This document shows positions 1-7,398 of a stretch of DNA of 64,000 nt, piece after piece. Every line of letters begins with the position of its first letter. Within the stretch, counting starts at the first letter, position 1. The stretch is taken from NCBI RefSeq assembly GCF_019219025.1, contig NZ_JAHUWN010000021.1, positions 1 through 64,000 of the forward strand, given 5' to 3'. The notes under the pieces were generated by a model, which saw only the letters and a list, made by a program, of their open reading frames with translations, made no database searches and had not been told where the DNA came from. The position numbers were made by a program, and so were the translations under genes. Source of the stretch: Bacillus sp. sid0103 (lineage in GTDB: Bacteria; Bacillota; Bacilli; Bacillales_B; DSM-18226).

Positions 1-121
1 CTGTCTACGCTTAAAGACTAATGTTACCATTAGCCCTCCAAGACTCGCTACGAGCGAATGGCTAGTTCTTACTCGGCGGGAATCCCACCCGCTATATGAT
101 ACGACCTAGGCTCGGCCGCAC
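1..121 (-). ncRNA. Probable 5' end of a group IIC intron, running off the left edge
   Basis: No credible ORF, but the minus strand is strongly structured. It has a stem CTAATG/CATTAG closed by a GTAA (GNRA) tetraloop at 18-33, a GCGGG/CCCGC stem near 80-97, and a CGCTCGTAGCG hairpin near 48-60. Read from 121 leftward it opens with GTGCG, which fits the group II intron 5' consensus GUGYG. An intrinsic terminator lies just upstream at 145-170; group IIC introns are known to insert directly after such terminators. The wording of the conserved core (ACTAGCCATTC...GCGTAGACAG) resembles Bacillus group II introns as I remember them. The reverse transcriptase would lie outside the window. It could be another structured RNA. 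Confidence 0.45.
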
Positions 122-144
122 AACTGCTCCGTTAGTCGAATAAG

Positions 145-170
145 AAAAAAGGATTGTCGCTGATATCCTT
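145..170 (-). terminator. Intrinsic terminator beyond srtD
   Basis: On the minus strand AAGGAT, a 10-nt loop and ATCCTT are followed by a run of T. It lies about 150 bases past srtD and immediately before the putative intron end. Confidence 0.6.
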
Positions 171-253
171 CTTGAATTCATGCATCCGTTTTAAAAGGCT
201 ATTTTTTTAAGGTGCAAATTTCCTGTTGCATCTAATATCTGTATTACAAATAA

Positions 254-280
254 TCCCTCTTAGCCAAAGGTTAAGAGGGA
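254..280 (-). terminator. Hairpin terminator after srtD
   Basis: TCCCTCTTA pairs with TAAGAGGGA around a 9-nt loop. On the minus strand it is followed by TTATTT, 37 bases after the srtD stop codon. Confidence 0.6.
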
Positions 281-316
281 AATGTATAAATAGAGGTAAC
301 TATATGATACTGGCGA

Positions 317-913
317 TTAATTGGAGCTAATTAAATCTGCTATTAAAATATAGCGCTGCGGTGCGTCACCAATGTATGAAAATGGATAACACGTCGTAAC
401 CGTCAGAGTAGCCCTCGGTTTAGGGACAATCACGGTCCGATCATCGGCATCAACAATCCGTGTTCTTCTTACTTTATAAATAAACTTGCCCGCAGATGTC
501 CTCACAATGAATAAATCACCTTTTCCGATTTTCCCCAGCTGTCTAAACACTGTATCCCTGTGTCCTGAAAGAACTGAATTATCCTTTTCGCCAGGCAGCA
601 CGCTACCTGCAAAGTGGCCGACTCCTTTCTCCAGTTCATCTTCATTTGCCCCATGAAAAATCGGCAGGGTCTTAGAAAGTTTCGGGATGTCCAGTTCTCC
701 GATTCGATCCCCTATTTTGTAACGGACTGAATAAAGAGACTTCGAACCAATTTTTTCTTTTACTACTTTGGGTGCCATTTTTTCCTGTTTATTTTGGAAT
801 TGACCCACATTTGTTTGTTGAAAAATGGGCCTGATGTTTGATAACACAATCCCTATTCCTACCAGGACTAGGAAGATGCTAATCCACTTTCGAGCCGGAA
901 TTTTCCTTTTCAT
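317..913 (-). CDS. srtD: Class D sortase
   Basis: Membrane-bound cysteine transpeptidase that cleaves sorting signals and attaches surface proteins to the cell wall. The 198-residue product has an N-terminal membrane anchor (about residues 9-27) and a sortase barrel with the catalytic triad visible: His118 in SGHRDT, Cys175 in TVTTCYPF and Arg187 in PQRYIL. The TTC and short C-terminal strand fit class D. The ATG at 913 overlaps the stop of the upstream gene (TAATG), so translation is probably coupled; an in-frame extension to 985 exists but would lie inside the neighbour. The adjacent gene encodes an LPNTA-anchored protein, the motif known for class D enzymes, so it is almost certainly the dedicated substrate. 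Confidence 0.9.
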   Translation of the reverse strand: MKRKIPARKWISIFLVLVGIGIVLSNIRPIFQQTNVGQFQNKQEKMAPKVVKEKIGSKSLYSVRYKIGDRIGELDIPKLSKTLPIFHGANEDELEKGVGHFAGSVLPGEKDNSVLSGHRDTVFRQLGKIGKGDLFIVRTSAGKFIYKVRRTRIVDADDRTVIVPKPRATLTVTTCYPFSYIGDAPQRYILIADLISSN

Positions 914-2079
914 TAGGCTTGCTCTTTCCTCTTGCGGTAAAAAATGACACCTACAAGAATCATTAATAAACCAACCAGTACCCACTCCATATAATGGCCT
1001 GCTGTATTTGGAAGTTTACCACCTTTAATCGTTCGTGGCTGCTTTTCCTTTGTGCTTTTTACTGCCGTTTCGATTTTTTTTACAGTCTTTTCAACTTTTT
1101 TCACATCATTTACCGTTTCGTCAATTAATTCAGAATTAAGCATGTCTGCAGGAAATAACGCATCTGCGAGAAGCTCACCCTTTTTATTATAAAGCTCGAT
1201 TAACAAGCCATAACCTTGAGCATCTTTCATCTTGACAAGCTCATTCATGGTAACTGGTTTCTTTTTACTTCCCTTTACTAGATAAAACCTCGGCTCTAAT
1301 TCAACTATGTTAAAGATTTCTTCTACAATGCTGACCAACTCGGCAGCCTGTCCAGTTGTAAGCTCGCTGGCACTTTCTAAATCAATGAATGGTTCAAGGC
1401 GTTTCTCAATTGATTCCATTTTTTCATTAACCGTAGCTTCATCTAGTTTAAGGCTCTCAAAATGGGCCATCATTGCCATGATTTCGTTTTCTGTAATGCC
1501 TATTTTGGAAACAATATCCTCTATTTCATTTCCGCCCAAATACAAAGCTACAGCCATATCCAGATCTTCAATCGTTTCATAATTGTCCAGTGAATCGTCA
1601 TTTTTTTTCAATAAATCCTTCAATTCCTGAATGGTCAAATCATAATCTTCAAGAAGTTCATTGAGGTTTTCATCTGTAATCGGGGTGCCGCTTTCTTCTG
1701 TATAATAAAAAACAGTATCATCAAGGGCATTCATATATCGAAAGACATCCCTAACATTTTCACCTTTTTCCATTTCCCCGTTTTCAATAAGGAAAGCAAC
1801 AAGGTCTTCTTCATTTTGAAACTCGTAATCTTTTATTAATTTGTGTAGATTTTCTTCAGTAATGGGCTCACCTAGTGTTTCTTTTAATTCATCAATAGTA
1901 GAAAAATCTTTCAAACTCATATCATAGAAATATTCCAGATAGGAGTCTAAATCTTCTTCTGTCCAATTATTTTCGTTTAAAAATGCATTTAGCTCATCTG
2001 GTGCGACTGCATTACCAACAGCTGGAAAACAACCAAACAGAAGGATGACTGCCAATAAAATCTTTTGAAATTTCTTCAC
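913..2079 (-). CDS. Processed acidic surface protein with LPNTA sorting signal
   Basis: Cell-wall-anchored, very acidic protein of 388 residues matching the Bacillus 'processed acidic surface protein' type. It starts with a signal peptide (basic KKFQK, hydrophobic core, cut probably after VGNA). The body has repeated helical segments of the form 'EPITEENLHKLIKDY' and 'TPITDENLNELLEDY'. The C-terminus is a sorting signal: LPNTA near residue 356, a hydrophobic stretch and RKRK tail. I chose the GTG at 2079 because AGGGGGA lies 9 bases upstream and the signal peptide begins there; the longer frame to 2130 adds a poor leader. It is followed with a 1-base overlap by srtD. Function at the surface is unknown. 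Confidence 0.85.
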   Translation of the reverse strand: MKKFQKILLAVILLFGCFPAVGNAVAPDELNAFLNENNWTEEDLDSYLEYFYDMSLKDFSTIDELKETLGEPITEENLHKLIKDYEFQNEEDLVAFLIENGEMEKGENVRDVFRYMNALDDTVFYYTEESGTPITDENLNELLEDYDLTIQELKDLLKKNDDSLDNYETIEDLDMAVALYLGGNEIEDIVSKIGITENEIMAMMAHFESLKLDEATVNEKMESIEKRLEPFIDLESASELTTGQAAELVSIVEEIFNIVELEPRFYLVKGSKKKPVTMNELVKMKDAQGYGLLIELYNKKGELLADALFPADMLNSELIDETVNDVKKVEKTVKKIETAVKSTKEKQPRTIKGGKLPNTAGHYMEWVLVGLLMILVGVIFYRKRKEQA

Positions 2080-2434
2080 TTTTTTATTTCCCCCTATATT
2101 TTTTAAAAAACAGAAAAAAAAGTGTTCCAACTATGTATTTTAGAGGAAAAATGAGGGGAAAAATAGAGTTTTATGTATGGAAATATCAAATAATAATTTA
2201 ATAAACTTGGGTCTTTTTCTTCTTCACCCCTAAAAGTTATTGATTATTACCTTTATATTACAATAAAATCCCTTCATTCCTTCTTTCATTAACCTGCTTG
2301 TTAGTGCAACAACTAAAAAGGCTCTACTCCTCTAGAAGTAAAGCACCCTTAGTTTAAGCGAACTTATTCACAATTGGTACATTTCTATTGCAGAATGAGA
2401 ACAATGTCATTTATCTTTAAACCTTAAACATGTA

Positions 2435-2464
2435 TAACCCCGTCCTAAAATTAGGACAGGGTTA
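2435..2464 (-). terminator. Terminator-like hairpin in the 2080-2562 gap
   Basis: Near-perfect 13-bp stem (TAACCC.GTCCTA / TAGGAC.GGGTTA) with an AAAT loop, about 100 bases after the VOC gene. The rest of this 483-base gap carries only AT-rich leader sequence for the surface-protein gene; I see no further gene in it. Confidence 0.55.
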
Positions 2465-2562
2465 ATATAAAGTTGTTTAATTGTTGATAAAAACACTTCA
2501 CCCAACTTAAAACATACCAATAAAATCGTTTAGAACTAGGTTACAACTATTTCTACATAAAG

Positions 2563-2946
2563 TTACTGCTGCAATATCTGAATAAGGTTGCCGCATGTAT
2601 CGTCGAAGACAGCTATTGTGACTTCGCCCATTTTTGTCGGCTCCATAGTAAACTTCACGCCGTTTTCCAATAATCGTTTGTACTCTTTATGAATATCTGC
2701 AACGCCAAACATTGTTGCTGGAATGCCTTCGGCAAATATCTTCTTTTGATACTCCTTTGCGGCAGGATGCTCATTCGGTTCGAGTAAAAGCTCGGTACCG
2801 TCATGAGCATCGGGAGAAACAAGCGTAATCCACCTAAATTTCCCCATAGGAACGTCATGCTTTTTTACAAATCCCAGCTTTTCTGAATAAAATTCCAGTG
2901 CCTTATCTTGGTCTTGTACGAATATACTGGTAACAATGATTTTCAT
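2563..2946 (-). CDS. VOC-family (glyoxalase/bleomycin-resistance-like) protein
   Basis: A 127-residue cytosolic protein of the vicinal-oxygen-chelate fold, which makes two beta-alpha-beta-beta-beta modules. Visible signatures are FVQDQDKALEFYSEKLGF at the N-terminus and the closing FDDTCGNLIQILQ, where family members place metal or substrate ligands. The start at 2946 has AAAGGAGG at ideal spacing. It stands alone, between the surface-protein locus and the ABC transporter. Family members range from glyoxalases to antibiotic-binding proteins; the substrate cannot be told from sequence. Confidence 0.85.
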   Translation of the reverse strand: MKIIVTSIFVQDQDKALEFYSEKLGFVKKHDVPMGKFRWITLVSPDAHDGTELLLEPNEHPAAKEYQKKIFAEGIPATMFGVADIHKEYKRLLENGVKFTMEPTKMGEVTIAVFDDTCGNLIQILQQ

Positions 2947-3083
2947 AATGTTTTGCCTCCTTTGATATTTGGGTAGTTTTGGACATCTTTATTAATTGTA
3001 CAATACTTATTGTCCATCATAAAAAATGATGTCGATCGGTATATCAAAATCCTTAAATCTCCGGCAGAAACCTTGATAAATAA

Positions 3084-3112
3084 AGAAAAAGACGTATGCC
3101 AATTCACACGTC
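3084..3112 (-). terminator. Terminator of the ABC-transporter operon
   Basis: GACGTGTG and CATACGTC form an 8-bp stem (one G-U pair) around AATTGG on the minus strand, followed by TTTTTCTTT, about 75 bases past the last permease gene. Confidence 0.7.
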
Positions 3113-3188
3113 ATTTCTAGTGTCATTTATTAAGTTAGCACCCGAAAACGGACTCTTTACAATAATACAAGTCAGCTTTTTCTCACTA

Positions 3189-4082
3189 TTACCCTTTTAC
3201 AGACCCTGCTGCAATACCTTCTACAATGCGGTCACTTAAAATAAAGTAAGCAATCAATACTGGGATAATACTAATCATCAGAGTTGCACCAATCGCACCC
3301 CAGTCAGTCAAATACTGTCCTACGAAGTTGTTTACCCCAACCGTAATTGTTTTCCATTTGTCGGAGCTAAGGAACGTATTAACAAATACGAATTCGTTCC
3401 AGTTATAGATCATGTTGATAATGACAGTAGTTGAAAGTACCGGTACTGTCATTGGCAGGGTAATTTGGAAGAAGATCCGATGGATGGAGCAGCCATCCAC
3501 AACCGCCGCTTCTTCAATCTCCCTTGGAAGAGTTTTGTAAAATCCAGTTAGAATCATAATCGTAATGGGCAAATTGAACGCTACATAGGATAAAATAACG
3601 GAAATTGGATTATCAATCAGATTTGCTGTTTTAAAGAAATTGAATAGTGGAATTAAGGTTGAATGAAGTGGAATCATATATCCCGCCATAAATAAACCAA
3701 GAACAAGTCCACTCCATTTCCAATACATTCTTGTGATTGCAAACGTTACGAAACTGGCAAGAATTACGGTAAGCGCAACCGCTACGACGGTGTACAACAC
3801 ACTATTAAAGAAGTAAACATCGATATGACCCGCTGTCCAAGCCTTAGCATAGTTGCCCCACTGAGGATTTTGCGGAAGCGCAAACGGGGACATCCCAAAA
3901 ACCTCTTGATTGGTTTTTAAGGAAAATAAAGATAACCACACTAACGGGTAAATTTGAATAATCGCAATAACCCCCAGGATAAAGTACAATAGTCCGTATC
4001 CAATTCTACTTCCTAGTGATTTACTGGTTTTATAATAAGTTGATAGGGTCGTTTTTTGTATTTCAACTGCAACCTTACTCAT
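3189..4082 (-). CDS. Carbohydrate ABC transporter permease (MalG type)
   Basis: Inner-membrane permease of a CUT1 sugar importer, 297 residues and about six membrane helices. The EAA loop that docks to the ATPase is visible as EIEEAAVVDGCSIHRIFFQITLP. I prefer the ATG at 4082 to the in-frame GTG at 4091: AAGGGGAG lies 8 bases before the ATG but touches the GTG. It is the last gene of an operon with the binding protein and the other permease, 17 bases after the latter. No ATP-binding gene is present, so a shared MsmX-type ATPase encoded elsewhere is expected. The neighbouring xylan genes suggest an oligosaccharide of plant origin, but that is inference. Confidence 0.9.
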   Translation of the reverse strand: MSKVAVEIQKTTLSTYYKTSKSLGSRIGYGLLYFILGVIAIIQIYPLVWLSLFSLKTNQEVFGMSPFALPQNPQWGNYAKAWTAGHIDVYFFNSVLYTVVAVALTVILASFVTFAITRMYWKWSGLVLGLFMAGYMIPLHSTLIPLFNFFKTANLIDNPISVILSYVAFNLPITIMILTGFYKTLPREIEEAAVVDGCSIHRIFFQITLPMTVPVLSTTVIINMIYNWNEFVFVNTFLSSDKWKTITVGVNNFVGQYLTDWGAIGATLMISIIPVLIAYFILSDRIVEGIAAGSVKG

Positions 4083-4099
4083 TCTTTTCACTCCCCTTT

Positions 4100-4975
4100 T
4101 TAAAATTCAACATCTTTAGAAGATAGTAATTTTTGAATTAACCATGTTGCCACAAGACAGATGATTAGTAAGCCGAATCCAATCGCACTTCCGTAACCGA
4201 AGTTATATTTACTAAATGCTTCTGTATACATGTAAGATGCCATAACTTCACTCGCACCGTTAGGTCCGCCTCCGGTTAACACGAAGATCAAGTCAAAATA
4301 CTTTAATGAACCGACAATCGCTAGGATAACCATGACTTTAATGACACCTGCAATAAGAGGAACCTTAATTTTATAAGCAATTTGAATCGGAGTTGCTCCA
4401 TCAATTTTCGCTGCTTCGACCAGTTCTTCCGGCACGTTTTTTAAGGCAGCATAGAAAATAATGATATAGAAGCCTGCATATTGCCAAACGATTGGAAAGA
4501 AGAGGGCAAATAAGACTATTTTAGAATCCGCTAACCAAAGCGGAGGATTTTCAACACCTACCAACACTAGCAATCTGTTAATCATACCGTTCGTTGGGTC
4601 AAAAATCTTTGCCCAAAGCTGTCCAATAGCCACAGAAGATAATAACATTGGGATTAAGTAAATTTTTCTTAAAAAATTGGCTCCTTTAATTTTACTTGCT
4701 AAAATCAACGATAAAATTAGATAACCAACCAAGCTCACTGTGGAAAAAATACCGAGTAACAGGGAATGCCATGTACTTTGCCAAAACTTTTTGTCCTGGA
4801 CTAACTCTATGTAGTTTTCAATACCGATAAACTTCATCTTGCCGATGCCGTTCCAGTCCATCAAACCATAATATCCAGTTAAGACAATTGGGATATAAAT
4901 TAATAACAGGATAAGAATTAAGGCAGGAAGTACGTAAAGGCTGATTACCCATTTGTTTGACATTACACTTTTCAT
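4100..4975 (-). CDS. Carbohydrate ABC transporter permease (MalF type)
   Basis: The partner permease of the CUT1 importer, 291 residues with about six membrane helices and the EAA loop ELVEAAKIDGATPIQIAYKIKVP near residue 200. The open frame continues to 5095, but those 40 extra codons are translation of a palindromic repeat element; the real start is the ATG at 4975, which has GGGAG 7 bases upstream. It is separated from the binding-protein gene by the repeat at 4993-5115 and by a strong hairpin, which probably lowers permease expression relative to the binding protein. Confidence 0.9.
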   Translation of the reverse strand: MKSVMSNKWVISLYVLPALILILLLIYIPIVLTGYYGLMDWNGIGKMKFIGIENYIELVQDKKFWQSTWHSLLLGIFSTVSLVGYLILSLILASKIKGANFLRKIYLIPMLLSSVAIGQLWAKIFDPTNGMINRLLVLVGVENPPLWLADSKIVLFALFFPIVWQYAGFYIIIFYAALKNVPEELVEAAKIDGATPIQIAYKIKVPLIAGVIKVMVILAIVGSLKYFDLIFVLTGGGPNGASEVMASYMYTEAFSKYNFGYGSAIGFGLLIICLVATWLIQKLLSSKDVEF

Positions 4976-4992
4976 ATTGATACTCCCTTCAT

Positions 4993-5115
4993 CGAAAAGC
5001 GTAAGCGCCTTGGTCAGGGGCGACAGGCATAAGTCGAGCCGGCGAGAAGGCTGCCTTTTAGCCTTCTTGACGGATTGGCTTATGACCCGAGCCACTAGGC
5101 GCTGAAGCTAGACAC
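4993..5115 (-). repeat. Bacillus-type palindromic repeat inside the ABC operon
   Basis: About 123 bp, more GC-rich than its surroundings. It has nested complementary arms: AAGCGCCTT with the later AGGCGCT, GGCATAAGTCGAGCC with GGCTTATGACCCGAGCC, and an inner GAAGGCT/AGCCTTC hairpin. Elements of this wording (GAAAAGCGTAAGCGCCTTGG...GCTAGACAC) recur between genes in Bacillus genomes, as I recall. Here it sits between the binding-protein and permease genes. Confidence 0.7.
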
Positions 5116-5132
5116 TAAAATTGTATAAAACA

Positions 5133-5159
5133 TAGAGGGCATAACCTGTATGCCCTCTA
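5133..5159 (-). terminator. Intercistronic hairpin after the binding-protein gene
   Basis: Perfect 10-bp stem TAGAGGGCAT/ATGCCCTCTA with a 7-nt loop and only a weak T tract. It is probably a partial terminator or a 3' stabilising structure that raises the binding protein over the permeases. Confidence 0.65.
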
Positions 5160-5183
5160 CACCTGAAATTCTAATGGGTCATT

Positions 5184-6503
5184 TTACTTTTGCTCTTTAG
5201 CAAGTTCATCCGCATGTTGCTTGACAAACTCCTTCGGCGTCACTTGTTTTCCAAATAGAGCCGTTACTAAATCATGGTGTAATTCTGATACAGCCGGGCT
5301 GGATTGAGTATCAAAGTAGGTCGTTACGTTCGATGCTTCACCCAAATCCTTTAAGATTTCAATGTACATTGGAGCAAGATCCATGCTAGATGTGTCTACT
5401 TTCGTTGCAGGAATAACGCCAGCATCTGTAACTGATTTTTCTCCCCATCTCTTCACAAAATAGCCAACAAAATCTTTTGCTTCCTTTTGAACTTTAGAAT
5501 CTTTCGCTACGAATAAACCAACCCCAGGGCCGCCTACGTAGCTGTTGATGCTTGTACCTTTTCCGCCTTCATAAGTTGGGAACTTGAAATAGCCAATCTT
5601 ATCTTTAAATTCTTGTTTAACATCTGGGCTTGTTGTGTAGTTTGGTAACTCCCAAGTAGCCGTTAAGAACATCGCTGCTTGTTCGTTCATGAAATAACCT
5701 TTTGCATCGTCATTTGATAATGCGCTCGCACCTTTAACAAATCCGCCCATGTCAACAAGGTTTTGTACCTCTTCAGCTGCTTTTACAATAGCTGGATCAT
5801 CCATTTTTGCTTTACCTTTAATAACATCTGTTAGAATGGTAGACCCGCCAATCCGGTCTGCTAGATACATAAACCAGAAAGATGCTGGCCAGCCGTCTTT
5901 TGCACCTACTGTCGCAGGAACAACGCCATTATCTGCTAAAGTTTTAACAACATTTTTATACTCTGAGAAAGTCTTTGGAACTTCAAGATTATATTTCTTG
6001 AAAATTTCTTTGTTGTAGAACACGTAGGAAATATTTAATTCTAGTGGAAGACCATATGTTTTTCCGTCCACTGCATACGATTCTTTTACACCAGGGATAA
6101 ACGCATCTTTAAGATCTGCATCCCCCTCTACGATATCATCCAGTGGAGCTAACATATTACCTTCTACATAAGGCTTAATGAATCCATCTGACCAAGTCAT
6201 GCCAATATCAGGAAGTTCATTAGATGAAGCTAACACCTTAAGCTTTTCTCTGTATTGATCATTATTTAAAATTTCAGTTTCAATTTTTACATTATGATCT
6301 TTTTCATATTCACTAATGATGTCTTTTACAATGGAGAACTGAGCATTCGAGCTGCCTTCCGGCCATAAATGCATGAATTTGATAACTTTTTTACCATCTG
6401 AACTGCTTTCCTCAGATGAACTTGAGGAAGAGCAACCCGCAAGCGCTAGAGAGACAAGCATGATTACAGACATAAAGATTGCAACCGTTTTCTTTTTTAA
6501 CAA
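5184..6503 (-). CDS. Extracellular sugar-binding lipoprotein of the ABC importer
   Basis: Substrate-binding protein of the CUT1 type, 439 residues, anchored by a lipid on Cys24 of the lipobox LALAGC. A serine-rich linker follows, then a MalE-like two-lobe fold with VIKFMHLWPEGS at the start and the conserved GYFKFPTYEGG and PATK segments later. The start is a TTG at 6503 with AGGGGGA 6 bases upstream. It is first in the transporter operon and follows the response-regulator gene by 106 bases. The ligand is not readable from sequence; the setting points to a xylo- or arabino-oligosaccharide. Confidence 0.9.
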   Translation of the reverse strand: MLKKKTVAIFMSVIMLVSLALAGCSSSSSSEESSSDGKKVIKFMHLWPEGSSNAQFSIVKDIISEYEKDHNVKIETEILNNDQYREKLKVLASSNELPDIGMTWSDGFIKPYVEGNMLAPLDDIVEGDADLKDAFIPGVKESYAVDGKTYGLPLELNISYVFYNKEIFKKYNLEVPKTFSEYKNVVKTLADNGVVPATVGAKDGWPASFWFMYLADRIGGSTILTDVIKGKAKMDDPAIVKAAEEVQNLVDMGGFVKGASALSNDDAKGYFMNEQAAMFLTATWELPNYTTSPDVKQEFKDKIGYFKFPTYEGGKGTSINSYVGGPGVGLFVAKDSKVQKEAKDFVGYFVKRWGEKSVTDAGVIPATKVDTSSMDLAPMYIEILKDLGEASNVTTYFDTQSSPAVSELHHDLVTALFGKQVTPKEFVKQHADELAKEQK

Positions 6504-6609
6504 TGTGATTCCCCCTATGACCTTTTTCTAGATTTTACTTACATTTATAGTCTACATTCAGATAGTTTTGAAAAATAGGTCACAACGATTAGGAAAAATA
6601 CTACTATTT

Positions 6610-7398
6610 TTAGAAAGCCCTTTCATTATTGTCCTTTCGGTATGCGCTTGGTGTCATTCCCTCTAGTTCTCTAAAGATCTTAATAAAATATTTAGCTGTT
6701 TTATACCCGGATTCTTCTGCAATATCGTTAATTGGAAGATTAGTAGATATCAATAATTCTTTCGCACGCTGGATTCTTCGTCGGGTTACATATTCACTGA
6801 ATGTTAATTTGACATGTTCTTTAAATAGGACACTTAGGTAACTCGGATTTAAATGAACATGATCGGCTACTTCCTTTTGGGATAACTCATTTTTTAAATT
6901 GTTGTTGATATAATCAATCGCTTCCCTAATCGGCTCACGGTTGGAAGGATTTTGGGTATTAGCATCAACGAGTTTCGTATCCACAACCTTTTCAATCAAT
7001 CCGGCCCGTTCTTTTTTCTCAACCGTTTGAACTGCTTCCTCCACGGCCTCTATTAACGCCTTTTTACTAATGGGTTTTAGTAAATAGTTAATAACACCCA
7101 AACGAAGGGCTTCCTGGGCATATTCAAACTCGGAATATGCCGAAATAACAATGATGACAGGGTATATATTTTGTTCTTTCGCGATTTTTAATAATTGTAA
7201 ACCCGTTATTTCAGGCATATGGATGTCTGTGATGAGGATATGCACTTTATGTTGCTTCATCAGTTCAATAGCTTCTTCTCCATTCGAAGCTATATTTATT
7301 TGATATTGTCCATTTGCCCAAGTATCTAATGTTTTCTTAAGCCCTTGGCGAGTTCTTGGTTCATCATCCACGATTAAAATTGTCTTTGTATTCAACAT
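6610..7398 (-). CDS. Response regulator with AraC-type HTH (YesN-like)
   Basis: DNA-binding response regulator of 262 residues. Residues 5-125 form a receiver domain with acidic pocket DDE at 11-13, phospho-acceptor Asp58 in ILITDIHMPE, and Lys in YLLKPIS. Residues 160-260 are an AraC/XylS double helix-turn-helix (VADHVHLNPSYLSVLFKEH, then INDIAEESGYKTAKYFIKIFRE). Its start lies 35 bases inside the kinase gene, so the pair is translationally coupled. It lies directly upstream of the transporter genes and most likely activates them in response to an extracellular sugar. Confidence 0.92.
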   Translation of the reverse strand: MLNTKTILIVDDEPRTRQGLKKTLDTWANGQYQINIASNGEEAIELMKQHKVHILITDIHMPEITGLQLLKIAKEQNIYPVIIVISAYSEFEYAQEALRLGVINYLLKPISKKALIEAVEEAVQTVEKKERAGLIEKVVDTKLVDANTQNPSNREPIREAIDYINNNLKNELSQKEVADHVHLNPSYLSVLFKEHVKLTFSEYVTRRRIQRAKELLISTNLPINDIAEESGYKTAKYFIKIFRELEGMTPSAYRKDNNERAF

